This document shows, piece by piece, positions 32,422 to 41,366 of a stretch of 64,000 nucleotides of DNA. How positions within the stretch are numbered: position 1 is the first letter of the stretch; each line of letters begins with the position of its first letter. The notes beneath the pieces are model-generated. The model was not told the DNA's origin, made no database searches, and saw only the letters and a program-made list of their open reading frames with translations. Made by a program: the position numbers and the translations under genes. This stretch comes from Oscillospiraceae bacterium (GTDB lineage: Bacteria > Bacillota > Clostridia > Oscillospirales > Oscillospiraceae): assembly GCA_902781745.1 (NCBI GenBank), contig CACZKM010000016.1:1-64000 (forward strand), in the 5' to 3' direction.

Positions 32422-33288
32422 AAAGTTGATCTTGGAGGCAAAGCTGTCGTCCGCCCCGAACCGGATGCTCAGAATGGTGATCATGGCGGCGCTGGGGCAG
32501 GCGGCGGTGACGGTATACACCCCCAGGATGGTCCCGTCGTGGGGGAGGAAGAGCCCCATCACCAGCCAGGCCGCCACCGGGCAGAGGATGAGCCGGGTAA
32601 GGCTCACCGCATAGGCCCGCCAGTCCCCCAGGGCCTCCTTGATGGGCACCCGGCTGAGCGAGATGCCGATGATGAGCATGGACATGGGCACTGTGGCCGA
32701 GCCCAGGGTGGTGACCACGTCGGCCACCAGCTTGGGCACCGGGAGCCGGGTCAAAAACAGGACGATGGCCACGAAGGTGGCGATAAGGGGGATGCTGAAG
32801 ATCTCCCGGAACTTCACCCGCCCCCGGCCCTCGCCCGCCCGGAGGTTGGCCACACCGATGGTATACAGCAGCAGGTTGAAGGGCAGGTTGGACAGGGAGG
32901 CGCAGAAGATGGCGTCCGGCCCGAAGACCGCCTCCACCACGGGAAAGCCCACGAAGACGTTGTTCATGAAGAAGATGGACAGCCAGGCCACGTTGCGCTC
33001 GTGGCCCTTGAGCTTCAGGCACCGGGAGACCACCCAGCCGATGGCTCCGCCGATGAGGAAGGTCAGGAAGATGGCCCCGATGGCCAGGAGGAGCTCCCCG
33101 CCGCTGAGGAGGGGCTCCACGTTCATCACCGACCCGGCGATGGTGCAGGCGATGAAAACATTGGTTACCAGCTTGCTGGCCACCTGGTTGAAGGCGGCGT
33201 CCACCCAGCGGGCCTTGGCCGCGCCGAAGCCCACCATCATCAGGATCACCAGCATGACCATTTTTTCCAGTACGACCAGTCCGGCCAT
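32365..33288 (-). CDS. AEC family (auxin efflux carrier type) transporter
   Basis: A 307-residue membrane protein of the AEC/MleP family with about ten helices: LVILMMVGFGAAKARWVD at the start, FMNNVFVGFPVVEAVFGPDA in the middle and the second repeat (ATVPMSMLIIGISLSR, TAACPSAAMITILS) at the end. Relatives export malate or other organic acids. The ribosome site is modest (AGGA 9 bp before the ATG). It ends inside the convergent antiporter gene. Confidence 0.85.
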   Translation of the reverse strand: MAGLVVLEKMVMLVILMMVGFGAAKARWVDAAFNQVASKLVTNVFIACTIAGSVMNVEPLLSGGELLLAIGAIFLTFLIGGAIGWVVSRCLKLKGHERNVAWLSIFFMNNVFVGFPVVEAVFGPDAIFCASLSNLPFNLLLYTIGVANLRAGEGRGRVKFREIFSIPLIATFVAIVLFLTRLPVPKLVADVVTTLGSATVPMSMLIIGISLSRVPIKEALGDWRAYAVSLTRLILCPVAAWLVMGLFLPHDGTILGVYTVTAACPSAAMITILSIRFGADDSFASKINFLSTVLSAVTLPLVTYFLL

Positions 33289-33383
33289 AGCAACACATCC
33301 TATCTTTCTATGAACCCAGCTTGATAACTCCCTCCCTGGAAACCGGGGAGGGAGCGCTTACTATTTCTGTTCTGTAAAGAGAC

Positions 33384-34817
33384 TCATACCTTGATTTCCG
33401 CGCTATGGCCCGTGAGGGCGCCGGCGTATCTCTCCAGCACGGGCTGGATGTATTCCGCCAGGAACCGGTCCACCTGCTCCGGGCAGCAGCCGATGTAGTC
33501 CGCCGGGTCCAGGTGGCGCATGACCTCCTCCCGGGTGAGGCCGAAGGCGGGGTCGTCGGCGATGCGCTGGAGGAGGTCGTTGTCCAGCCCCTCGTCCTTC
33601 ACCCGGCTGCCGGCGGCCAGGGAGTGGGTGCGGATGCGCTCGTGGAGGGCTTGCCGGTCCCCGCCCCGCTTCACCGCGTCCATGAGGATGTTTTCCGTGG
33701 CCATGAAGGGGAGCTCCTCCATGATGTGCTTCTCGATGACCTTGGGGTGGACCACCAGGTTGGAGCACACGTTTTCATACAGGTTCAGGATGGCGTCCAC
33801 CGCCAGGAAGGCCTCGGAAACGGCGATGCGCTTGTTGGCCGAGTCGTCCAGGGTGCGCTCGAACCACTGGAGGGAGGAGGTCATGGCGGGGTTGAGCCCG
33901 TCGGCGATGACGTACCGGGCCAGGGCGCAGATGCGCTCGGAGCGCATGGGATTGCGCTTGTAGGGCATGGCGGAGGACCCCACCTGGTTCTTCTCAAAGG
34001 GCTCCTCGATCTCCTTCATGTGGCACAGCAGCCGGAGGTCCGTGGCGAACTTGTGGGCGGACTGGGCGATGCCGGAGAGAGTGGCCAGGATGGCGGCGTC
34101 CACCTTCCGGGTGTAGGTCTGTCCCGACACAGGCTGGACCTTGTCGAAGCCCATCTCCGCGGCGATCTTCCGGTCCAGCTCCAGGACCTTGTCCCGGTCA
34201 CCGGCGAAGAGCTCCAGGAAGCTGGCCTGGGTGCCGGTGGTGCCCTTGGACCCCAGGAGCTTCAGGTTGTCCAGGCGGAAGTCCACCTCCTCCAGGTCCA
34301 TGAGCAGCTCGTTCATCCACAGGGTGGCCCGCTTGCCCACGGTGACCATCTGGGCGGCCTGGTAGTGAGTGTAGCCCAGGGTGGGCAGGGCCTTGTAGGC
34401 GTCCGCGAACTTGCCCAGGGCCGCCAGGATGCGCACCAGCTTGTCCCGGATGAGGGTCAGGCCCTCCCGCATAATAATGATATCGGTGTTGTCCCCCACG
34501 TAGCAGCTTGTGGCTCCCAGGTGGATGATGGGCATGGCGTTGGGGCAGAGGGCGCCGTAGGCGTGGATGTGGGCCATCACGTCATGGCGGAGCTCCTTTT
34601 CCTTCCGGGCCGCCAGGTCGTAGTCGATGTTGTCCTTTTCCCGTTCCAGCTCGTCGATCTGGGCCTGGGTGATGGGGAGGCCCAGTTCCATCTCCGCCCG
34701 GGCCAGGGCGATCCACAGCCGCCGCCAGGTGGTGAACTTCTTGTCGGGAGAGAAAATGTACAGCATTTCCCGGCTGGCATAGCGGGACGCCAACGGGCTC
34801 TCATAGGTATCTTTCAT
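33384..34817 (-). CDS. purB: Adenylosuccinate lyase
   Basis: A 477-residue enzyme of the fumarase superfamily, working twice in purine synthesis (SAICAR to AICAR; adenylosuccinate to AMP). Visible blocks are YASREMLYIFSPDKKFTTWRRLW, HLGATSCYVGDNTD, GYTHYQAAQ, and the signature GSSAMPYKRNPMRSER with the flexible catalytic Ser loop. It is the longer eukaryote-like PurB type. The ATG at 34817 follows AAAGGGG; a start 12 codons upstream lacks one. A G/C hairpin without T's (33333-33360) follows. Confidence 0.95.
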   Translation of the reverse strand: MKDTYESPLASRYASREMLYIFSPDKKFTTWRRLWIALARAEMELGLPITQAQIDELEREKDNIDYDLAARKEKELRHDVMAHIHAYGALCPNAMPIIHLGATSCYVGDNTDIIIMREGLTLIRDKLVRILAALGKFADAYKALPTLGYTHYQAAQMVTVGKRATLWMNELLMDLEEVDFRLDNLKLLGSKGTTGTQASFLELFAGDRDKVLELDRKIAAEMGFDKVQPVSGQTYTRKVDAAILATLSGIAQSAHKFATDLRLLCHMKEIEEPFEKNQVGSSAMPYKRNPMRSERICALARYVIADGLNPAMTSSLQWFERTLDDSANKRIAVSEAFLAVDAILNLYENVCSNLVVHPKVIEKHIMEELPFMATENILMDAVKRGGDRQALHERIRTHSLAAGSRVKDEGLDNDLLQRIADDPAFGLTREEVMRHLDPADYIGCCPEQVDRFLAEYIQPVLERYAGALTGHSAEIKV

Positions 34818-34916
34818 CGGTATAGCCCCTTTCCAACGCGCGTTGCGGTTCAAATTGTACCTATCCTATCATAAAACCCACCGGGAGACAAGTTTTTCCT
34901 GCCCGCGAAAGCAACA

Positions 34917-34947
34917 GAAAACCCGGACACAGCAGGCCGTGTCCGGG
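34917..34947 (-). terminator. Terminator of the Clp gene
   Basis: On the minus strand a CCCGGACAC/GTGTCCGGG stem (34922-34930 with 34939-34947) is followed by TTTTC. Confidence 0.75.
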
Positions 34948-34952
34948 CAAAA

Positions 34953-36959
34953 TCAGCAAAACGGGGAGAGGACCAGCCCGTCCTCCGCCGCGTCCAGGTA
35001 GAGGGTCCCGCCAGGGCCCACCGCCTCCCGGAGAAGGAGCTCCGCCGCCGGGTCCTCCACCTGGGTGCGGATGAGCCGCCGGAGGGGCCGGGCCCCGTAC
35101 CGCCGGTCGGTTCCACGGGCTGCCAGCAGGGAGATGGCTGAGGCCGAGGGGAGAAAGCCTACCCCCTGTTCCTCCAGCCGCCGGGAGACCCCCGCCAGGA
35201 GCTTCCGGGCGATGGTCTCCATGTGGGGCTGTTCCAGGGGATGAAAGACCACGATCTCGTCCAGCCGCCCCAGGAACTCCGGCCGGAAGACCTGCCGCAG
35301 CTCCCGCCGGAGAGCGGCGTCCCCCGCCTCGGCCCCGGCGGAAAAGCCCATGGGGGTCCCGGCGGAGAGACCTGTCCCGCCTACGTTGGAGGTCATCACC
35401 ACCACGGTGTTGCGGAAGTCCGCCTTCCTCCCGTGGGCGTCGGTGAGAAAGCCGTCCTCCATGATCTGTAAGAGAAGCCCCCACACGTCGGCGTGGGCCT
35501 TTTCCAGCTCGTCAAAGAGGACCACCGACCAGGGGCGGCGGCGGACCGCGCCGGTGAGCTCTCCGCCGGACTCGTGGCCCACATATCCCGGCGGGGCCCC
35601 GGTGAGGCGGCTGGCGGTGTGGGCCTGAGAGAACTCTGTCATGTCGAACCGCAGCAGGGCGTCCTCCCGGCCGAAGAGGGCCTGGGCCAGGGCCTTGCAC
35701 AGCTCGGTCTTGCCCACTCCGGTGGGGCCCAGGAAGAGGAAGCACCCCGCGGGCCGTCCCGGCTCCTTCAGCCCCGTCCGACCCCGGCGGACTGCCCGGG
35801 CCACGGCGGCGATGGCCTCCTCCTGGCCCGCCACCCGGCGGCCCAGGGCCTCCTCCAGATGAAGGAGCTTGTCCCGCTCCGGGCGGGTGAGGCTGGCCAC
35901 GGGGATGCCCGTCCACTGGGAGACCACCTGGGCCACGGCCCCGGCGGTGACCGGGGAAGGGGTGCGCTCTCTCTGGTTCCGGCGGAGGGCCAGAGCCCGG
36001 CGGAAATCCGCCCCGGCGGCCTGGCACACCAGGGCCCGGTCCCGGTCCCAGTCGGCCAGGGCGGCGGCCCGGTCCCGGTCCGCCCGGAGAACCCGCTCCT
36101 CCAGAGCTCGGAGCTCCCCTGCGTCCCGCTCCCAGTCCATCCGGGTCCGGGCGGCAGCTTCGTCCAGCAGGTCGATGGCCTTGTCGGGCAGCCGCCGGTC
36201 GGGAAGGTAACGGACGGACAGGTCCACCGCCGCGTCCAGGGCCTCCGGCAGGAAGGTCAGGCCGTGGTGGCGGCTGTACCGAGGGAGCAGGACCTCCAGC
36301 ACCGCCCTGGCCTGGTCCCGGTCGGGCTCCTCCACCCGCACCGGCTGGAACCGGCGCTCCAGGGCGGGGTCCTTCTCCACCAGCTTGCGGTACTCCTCCC
36401 CGGTGGTGGCGCCGATCATCCGCAGCTCCCCCCGGGCCAGGGAGGGCTTTAAGAGGTCGGCCCCGTCGATGGCCCCCTCGGCCCCGCCGGCCCCCAGGAT
36501 GGTGTGGAGCTCGTCCAGGAAGAGAATGACGTCCCCGGCCCGGGCCACCTCCCGGAGAAGCTTTTTCATCCGGTCCTCAAACTCTCCCCGGTACTTGGTG
36601 CCCGCCACCAGGGAGCCCAGGTCCAGCATCAGCAGCCGGGTGCTTTGCAGGGCCTCGGGGACCAGCCCCAGGGCCAGCCGCTGGGCCAGGGCCTCGACCA
36701 CCGCGGTCTTGCCCACCCCGGGGTCTCCCAGAAGGACGGGGTTGTTCTTGCTCCGGCGGAGGAGGATCTGGATGACCCGGTCCAGCTCCTCCTCCCGGCC
36801 GGCCACGGGGTCATAGGTCCCCCGGGCGGCCTCCAGGCCCATGTCCCGGGTGTGCTGCTCCAAGAGCTTGGAGGAAGAGGCGGAAGCATACTCCCCCTTG
36901 CTCCGGGGGGAGGGGGCGCCGCCGGACAGGGCGGCTCTGGGTGCAGTCAGGGCTTTGAT
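34953..36959 (-). CDS. ClpA/ClpB/ClpC-type AAA+ unfoldase lacking the N domain; start uncertain
   Basis: Two AAA+ modules: NBD1 with Walker [10 protein letters not shown] and [10 protein letters not shown], and NBD2 with [19 protein letters not shown] and the sensor [13 protein letters not shown] short middle coil lies between. The two Clp-N repeats are absent. No ATG/GTG/TTG lies where expected: a strong AAAGGAGGGG (36974-36965) is followed 5 bp later by ATC (36959-36957), used here as the boundary. The alternatives are a TTG far upstream at 37139 without a site, an internal TTG in KLLEQH, or coupling to a 56-codon frame (37117-36947) whose TGA overlaps a CTG here. Confidence 0.8.
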   Translation of the reverse strand: MKALTAPRAALSGGAPSPRSKGEYASASSSKLLEQHTRDMGLEAARGTYDPVAGREEELDRVIQILLRRSKNNPVLLGDPGVGKTAVVEALAQRLALGLVPEALQSTRLLMLDLGSLVAGTKYRGEFEDRMKKLLREVARAGDVILFLDELHTILGAGGAEGAIDGADLLKPSLARGELRMIGATTGEEYRKLVEKDPALERRFQPVRVEEPDRDQARAVLEVLLPRYSRHHGLTFLPEALDAAVDLSVRYLPDRRLPDKAIDLLDEAAARTRMDWERDAGELRALEERVLRADRDRAAALADWDRDRALVCQAAGADFRRALALRRNQRERTPSPVTAGAVAQVVSQWTGIPVASLTRPERDKLLHLEEALGRRVAGQEEAIAAVARAVRRGRTGLKEPGRPAGCFLFLGPTGVGKTELCKALAQALFGREDALLRFDMTEFSQAHTASRLTGAPPGYVGHESGGELTGAVRRRPWSVVLFDELEKAHADVWGLLLQIMEDGFLTDAHGRKADFRNTVVVMTSNVGGTGLSAGTPMGFSAGAEAGDAALRRELRQVFRPEFLGRLDEIVVFHPLEQPHMETIARKLLAGVSRRLEEQGVGFLPSASAISLLAARGTDRRYGARPLRRLIRTQVEDPAAELLLREAVGPGGTLYLDAAEDGLVLSPFC

Positions 36960-37141
36960 AGGGACCCCTCCTTTCCGGCGGCGGGCAGAGGCTCCCGGGG
37001 AGAAATGACGGGGTTCATTCGGTTTTGGTGGCTGGCGGAGCAGGGCGCGCCCTCCAGCCCGGGGGTGAGACTGCCGGCCAGGGACGGGGCCGGTGTGGGA
37101 GTGACAGCAGCTTTCATGAGTGGAATCCTTCCTGTGCAAGA

Positions 37142-37162
37142 TTTATGGAGAAAATCCATAAA
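37142..37162. promoter_or_regulatory. Palindrome at the Clp transcription start (candidate operator)
   Basis: TTTATGGA-N5-TCCATAAA, perfect 8-bp arms, immediately downstream of the minus-strand -10 box. It is neither CIRCE nor the CtsR heptad repeat. Confidence 0.45.
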
Positions 37163-37163
37163 A

Positions 37164-37193
37164 ATCATACCCGAAATCTATCAAAATAACCAA
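37164..37193 (-). promoter_or_regulatory. Promoter of the Clp gene
   Basis: On the minus strand TTGGTT (37193-37188), 18 bp, TATGAT (37169-37164). Confidence 0.55.
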
Positions 37194-37214
37194 AAAATTT
37201 CTATGAAATTTGAA

Positions 37215-37242
37215 TTGCATTTTTGAAAAACTGTGGTACAAT
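37215..37242 (+). promoter_or_regulatory. Promoter of the 2[4Fe-4S] ferredoxin gene
   Basis: TTGCAT (37215-37220), 16 bp, TACAAT (37237-37242). Confidence 0.65.
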
Positions 37243-37278
37243 AATTGAGCCAAGAAATTTAACTGGAGGTACCCAACT

Positions 37279-37467
37279 ATGTATGCTATCAATCCCGAAC
37301 TCTGCACCTTCTGCAAGAAGTGCATCGAAGAATGCCCCACCGAAGCCATCAAGGAGAGCGTTGTCGACGGTAAGGACGTCTGCATCGTGACCGACGAGTG
37401 CATCGACTGCGGCGCTTGCGAAGATGCTTGCGAGACCGATCCCAAGGCTCTGGGCTTTGTCGAGTAA
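37279..37467 (+). CDS. 2[4Fe-4S] ferredoxin
   Basis: A 62-residue electron carrier with two clostridial-type cluster motifs, CTFCKKCIEECP and CIDCGACEDACE, each giving three ligands plus one to the other cluster. It is highly acidic, as usual for low-potential ferredoxins of anaerobes. CTGGAGG precedes the ATG. It has its own promoter and terminator, and a codon choice (AAG, GAC, CTC/CTG) fit for high expression. Confidence 0.95.
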   Translation: MYAINPELCTFCKKCIEECPTEAIKESVVDGKDVCIVTDECIDCGACEDACETDPKALGFVE

Positions 37468-37497
37468 TCCTGCATAAGGAACTGTTACACAAGATAA

Positions 37498-37530
37498 AAC
37501 GGGCGTGCCGGCGAGGTGCGCTCGTTTTTT
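37498..37530 (+). terminator. Terminator after ferredoxin
   Basis: An AACGGGCG/CGCTCGTT stem (37498-37505 with 37519-37526) in a T run to 37530. Confidence 0.7.
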
Positions 37531-37618
37531 CTGTCTCCGGGCCGGCGTGTACTGCCGGGCATGGAGTGGACGGGGAGGGCCGCCGAAAATTTCCTCTCGG
37601 GGAATTGCCCTGTTTTGG

Positions 37619-37647
37619 TTGAGATTTTCAAAACCCTGTGGTATAAT
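37619..37647 (+). promoter_or_regulatory. Promoter of ddl-murF
   Basis: TTGAGA (37619-37624), 17 bp, TATAAT (37642-37647). Confidence 0.8.
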
Positions 37648-37700
37648 CTTTAGCTTAGATAACCATGCCTTTGTTTCCCTGCGCATAAAGGAGGCTTTTT

Positions 37701-38747
37701 ATGAAAATCGTTGTGTTGGCCGGAGGATTGAGCCCGGAGCGCAATGTCTCCCTGTCCTCTGGCACCATGATCGCCCAGGCCCTGGAGCGTCTGGGCCACC
37801 AGGTCGCCCTGGTGGATATGTACTTCGGCCTGGAGGACTACGACGGGCCCGTGGAGGCCTATTTCGACGTGCCCCTGTCCGATAAGTGGAAGCGGATCGA
37901 CCGCCAGGCCCCCGACATGGAGGCGGTCAAGGCCGCCCGGAAGTGGAAGAGCCCCAGCCAGTTCGGCCAGGGCGTCATCGCGCTGTGCCAGTTGGCGGAT
38001 ATCGTCTTTTTGGCCCTTCACGGGACCTGCGGCGAGGACGGACGGGTCCAGGCGGCCTTCGACCTGCTGGGTATCCCCTACACCGGCGCGGGCTACCTGG
38101 GCTCGGGCATCGCCATGGACAAGGACTTCACCAAGCGGCTTATCGCCGACCTGGACGTGGCCACCCCCGCCTGGAGCCGGGTGGACTACACCGAGAAGGA
38201 CGTGGACCATCTCACCAGCGTCACCCCGGTGCCCTGCGTGGTCAAGCCCGTGGACAGCGGCTCCTCCATCGGCGTGTCCATCGCCCGGAGCAAGAAGGAG
38301 CTTCACGCCGCTCTGCTGGACGGCCTGCGCTTCGGCGGCCGGTGCGTCCTGGAGCAGTATGTGGCCGGCCGGGAGATCCAGTGCGCCCTGCTGGGGGACC
38401 GGGCCCTGCCCTCCATCGAGATCATCCCCAAAGAGGGGTTTTACGATTACGCCAACAAATACCAGCCCGGGGCGGCGGAGGAGATCTGCCCCTCGCCCAT
38501 CCCCCCCGAGTGGGAGGAGAAGGTGGAGGCGGCCGCCCTCACCGTCTACCGGGCCTTGGGTCTGTCGGTCTATGCCCGGGCGGACTTCATCGTGGATGAG
38601 GCCGGGACCCCCTGGTTCCTGGAGATCAACACCCTGCCCGGCATGACCCCCACCAGCCTGGTCCCCCAGGAGGCCGCGGCGGCGGGCATCGGCTACGAGA
38701 CCCTGTGCCAGACGATCATTGAGGAATCCCTCCGGTCCAGGACCTGA
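37701..38747 (+). CDS. ddl: D-alanine--D-alanine ligase
   Basis: A 348-residue ATP-grasp enzyme making the D-Ala-D-Ala end of the peptidoglycan stem. Features are LAGGLSPERNVSLSS near the start, ALHGTCGEDGRVQ, KPVDSGSSIGVS, the omega-loop YDYANKY with the Tyr typical of D-Ala-D-Ala (not D-lactate) ligases, and the metal site DEAGTPWFLEINTLPGMT. AAAGGAGG lies before the ATG. murF follows after 23 bp, so the dipeptide and its acceptor enzyme are co-expressed. Confidence 0.95.
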   Translation: MKIVVLAGGLSPERNVSLSSGTMIAQALERLGHQVALVDMYFGLEDYDGPVEAYFDVPLSDKWKRIDRQAPDMEAVKAARKWKSPSQFGQGVIALCQLADIVFLALHGTCGEDGRVQAAFDLLGIPYTGAGYLGSGIAMDKDFTKRLIADLDVATPAWSRVDYTEKDVDHLTSVTPVPCVVKPVDSGSSIGVSIARSKKELHAALLDGLRFGGRCVLEQYVAGREIQCALLGDRALPSIEIIPKEGFYDYANKYQPGAAEEICPSPIPPEWEEKVEAAALTVYRALGLSVYARADFIVDEAGTPWFLEINTLPGMTPTSLVPQEAAAAGIGYETLCQTIIEESLRSRT

Positions 38748-38770
38748 GAGGAATGAGGAGAGAGAACGAC

Positions 38771-40147
38771 ATGGAAGCTATGACAGTTCAGGAACTTCTG
38801 GAGGCCACCGGCGGCAGGCTGCTGGCCGGGTCTCCGGAGCAGACCTTTACCGCCGTGGAGACCGACAGCCGGGCCATCCACGCCGGGGCCCTTTTCGTTG
38901 CCCTCCGGGGAGAGAAGACCGACGGACATAAATATGTGGCTGGGGCCCTGGCTGCCGGCGCGGAGGGCTGCCTGGTGGTGGACCCCGTCAACACCGTAGC
39001 CGAGGGGAAGTTCTGCGTCCAGGTGCCCGACACCCTGCTGGCCATCGGCGAGGTGGCCCGGGCCTATAAGGCGAAATTCGACATCCCCGTGGTGGGCATC
39101 ACCGGCAGCGTGGGAAAGACCACCACCAAGGACATGGTCGCCGCGGTGCTGGGCAAGAAGTACAAGGTCCTGAAGACCGAGGGGAACTTCAACAACGAGC
39201 TGGGCCTGCCCCTGACCCTCTTCCGTCTGACCCGGGAGCATCAGATCTGCGTGCTGGAGATGGGCATGAACCACTTCGGGGAGATCGACTATCTCACCAA
39301 GATCGTCCGCCCCGACGTGGCGGTCATCACCAACATCGGCGACGCCCACATCGAGAACCTGGGCAGCCGGGCCAACATCCTCAAGGCCAAGTCCGAGATC
39401 TTTAATTATATGGAATCGGGCAGCCTGGCGGTCCTCAACGGGGACGACCCCCTGCTGCGGGGCCTGGAGGGGCAGATCGCGCCCGATATCGTCTTCTGCG
39501 GCGAGGATCACCAGCCCCCCTATGAGGCCAAGATCATCAAGCAGTTGGGCTCCAAGGGGATGTCCTGCACCGTCAAGACCCCCGCCGCGGAGTTCACCGT
39601 CACCGTCCCCGCCCTGGGCAACCACATGATCTACCCCGTCCTCATGGCCTGCGCCATCGGGGAGAAGTTCGGCATGACCGGGGAGGAGATGAAGGCGGGG
39701 GTGGAGGCCTTCGTCCCCACCAAGATGCGGATGAATGTCATCCGCCAGGGGGATGTGACCATCCTGGATGACGCCTACAACGCCAACCCCCAGTCCATGC
39801 GGGCGGCTCTGGAGGTCCTGTCCCAGACCGACGGGACCTACCGGGCGGCGGTGCTGGGAGATATGTTTGAGCTTGGGGTCCTTGGCCCCGACCTCCACCG
39901 GTGCGTGGGAGAGTTTGCCGGGGCTGTGGGGAACATCGACGCCCTGCTGGCCGTCGGCGACCTGGCCTGGAATCTCTACGACGGCGCCAACCAGTCCGAC
40001 CTGCCCAACGTGTTCTACGCCAAGGACAAGGCTTCGGCCATGGCCATGCTCCCCGAGCTGGTCCGCCCCGGGGCGGTGATCCTGGTGAAGGCCTCCCGGG
40101 GGATGCACTTCGAGGAGATCGTCCGGGAGCTCCAGCGCCTGTCCTGA
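38771..40147 (+). CDS. murF: UDP-MurNAc-tripeptide--D-alanyl-D-alanine ligase
   Basis: A 458-residue Mur ligase that adds D-Ala-D-Ala to complete the cytoplasmic pentapeptide. The N-terminal domain has ETDSRAIHAGALFVALRGE, then the P-loop GITGSVGKTTTKD (about 109-121), NFNNELGLPLT, EMGMNHFGEI, and the C-terminal DDAYNANPQSM. ATG 38771 is favoured by GAGGAGAG upstream; the ATG at 38753 abuts its site. Directly after ddl. Confidence 0.96.
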   Translation: MEAMTVQELLEATGGRLLAGSPEQTFTAVETDSRAIHAGALFVALRGEKTDGHKYVAGALAAGAEGCLVVDPVNTVAEGKFCVQVPDTLLAIGEVARAYKAKFDIPVVGITGSVGKTTTKDMVAAVLGKKYKVLKTEGNFNNELGLPLTLFRLTREHQICVLEMGMNHFGEIDYLTKIVRPDVAVITNIGDAHIENLGSRANILKAKSEIFNYMESGSLAVLNGDDPLLRGLEGQIAPDIVFCGEDHQPPYEAKIIKQLGSKGMSCTVKTPAAEFTVTVPALGNHMIYPVLMACAIGEKFGMTGEEMKAGVEAFVPTKMRMNVIRQGDVTILDDAYNANPQSMRAALEVLSQTDGTYRAAVLGDMFELGVLGPDLHRCVGEFAGAVGNIDALLAVGDLAWNLYDGANQSDLPNVFYAKDKASAMAMLPELVRPGAVILVKASRGMHFEEIVRELQRLS

Positions 40148-40164
40148 ACCATACAAAACAATAG

Positions 40165-40204
40165 AAAAAACCACCGGGAACGGAAGCGGTTCCGTTCCCG
40201 GTGG
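40165..40204 (-). terminator. Terminator of the MtnA-like gene
   Basis: A 15-bp stem CCACCGGGAACGGAA/TTCCGTTCCCGGTGG followed on the minus strand by six T (40170-40165). On the plus strand (murF) the T run is missing. Confidence 0.75.
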
Positions 40205-40229
40205 GCGTGTATACAAGGGATGGCGCCGG

Positions 40230-41285
40230 TCAGGCGTCGAAGTTGAGAATGAGCTTTTTCGGCGCGTTCTTCACCAGGTTGTCCAGGGTCTCCTCATAGG
40301 GCGCGGAGGCAATGCCCCGGTCCGTGAGATACCCGGTGATAAGGAAGGCGGGGACCACGTCGTAGGCCGGGCACCAGGTTTCGGCGGTGCCGCAGTCCAG
40401 CCCCCGGCCCGCGTCGGCGGGGTCCATCTCGTCCCGGCCGAAGGACTCTCCCGCGGCCAGGTCCAGGTCGATGTCGTCGGCGTTCATCACCGCGTAGAAG
40501 GGGATGGAGTGGAAGTAGCAGGCGATGGCCAGCTCATAGGTTCCCACGGGGGCCTTCAGGTCGCCGTTTTTCGCTGCGAGAATCCCGTCGGTCAGCACCA
40601 CATGGGCCCCCTGCCGGGCCAGACAGGTGGCGGCGGCGTGGTCGGGGATGACGATGACCGGGACCTCCTCCTTCTCCGTCAGCTCTTTGGCGATGCGGCT
40701 GCCCGCCTCCAGAGAGGGGCGGCCCTCGCAGAGGACGATCTGCTCGATGACCTTCCGCTTATAGCCCCGGCGGACGATGCCGTAGACCCCGGCGGGGGAG
40801 GCGGAGTGGAAGACTCCCTTGTCCGTGCGGATCATCACCCGGGTGCCCGCGCCCATAATATCCGTGCCGTTGCGGCAGATGTTCCGGTCGGCCACCACCT
40901 GCTGGCGGTCGAAGGTGACGGCGGTGGCCAGGAGGGTGGTGAGCCTGTCCACGTTCTTGGTGTAGGCCTCCGGGGGGTTCTCCATGAACCGGATGGCCTT
41001 GGCCATATCCCGGGAGCCCGGACGGCTGGCCAGAAGCATGGCCTTGGCGTCCTCCAGGGCCTGATCGAAAGCGGGGGTCTGCTGCTGGTCCTGGTGGGCC
41101 AGGGCGGCCAGACAGTACCCGTAGGCGCCGGCCACGGCGGCAATCTTGTCGTCGGTCACCGCGCCGGAGGAGAGGGCCTTGGCCACGTCCTCCACGGTGG
41201 AGCAGTCGATCCAGACCTCTTCGCCGGGGTATTTGGACTGGTCCAGAAGGGACAGGACCTGGGCCTGCCACTGTAATGCTATCAT
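40230..41285 (-). CDS. MtnA / eIF-2B alpha-related sugar-phosphate isomerase-like protein
   Basis: A 351-residue protein of the methylthioribose-1-phosphate isomerase / eIF2B-alpha superfamily. It has an N-terminal helical half, then CEGRPSLEAGSRIAKEL and HVVLTDGILAAKNGDLKAPVGTYELA, matching the MtnA blocks GRPxxxG and GADRIAxNGDxxNKIGTY, with the catalytic Asp retained. The usual THCN(T/A)G cysteine block reads VMIRTDKG, so the second catalytic residue seems absent. It could isomerise ribose-1-phosphate-type substrates or have another role. GAGGAGG precedes the ATG. A monocistronic gene. Confidence 0.65.
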   Translation of the reverse strand: MIALQWQAQVLSLLDQSKYPGEEVWIDCSTVEDVAKALSSGAVTDDKIAAVAGAYGYCLAALAHQDQQQTPAFDQALEDAKAMLLASRPGSRDMAKAIRFMENPPEAYTKNVDRLTTLLATAVTFDRQQVVADRNICRNGTDIMGAGTRVMIRTDKGVFHSASPAGVYGIVRRGYKRKVIEQIVLCEGRPSLEAGSRIAKELTEKEEVPVIVIPDHAAATCLARQGAHVVLTDGILAAKNGDLKAPVGTYELAIACYFHSIPFYAVMNADDIDLDLAAGESFGRDEMDPADAGRGLDCGTAETWCPAYDVVPAFLITGYLTDRGIASAPYEETLDNLVKNAPKKLILNFDA

Positions 41286-41366
41286 AGAATCTGCCTCCTC
41301 AAGTGGATGTATTTTTCATTTGGTGGAGATATCATATCATAAAATTTTGAAAAAGGAAAGTTTTAC

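Noticed and set aside
36947..37117. 56-codon frame upstream of clp as a separate gene
   Set aside because: It has an ATG with a moderate site, but the peptide is Pro/Ser-rich and unlike any family; it is kept only as a possible coupling leader.
37142..37162. CIRCE or CtsR operator
   Set aside because: The arms do not match TTAGCACTC/GAGTGCTAA or the AGGTCAAA heptads.
37368..37700. VanA/VanB-type D-Ala-D-Lac ligase as an alternative for ddl
   Set aside because: The ligase keeps the YDYANKY omega-loop of normal Ddl, and no vanH or vanX lies nearby.
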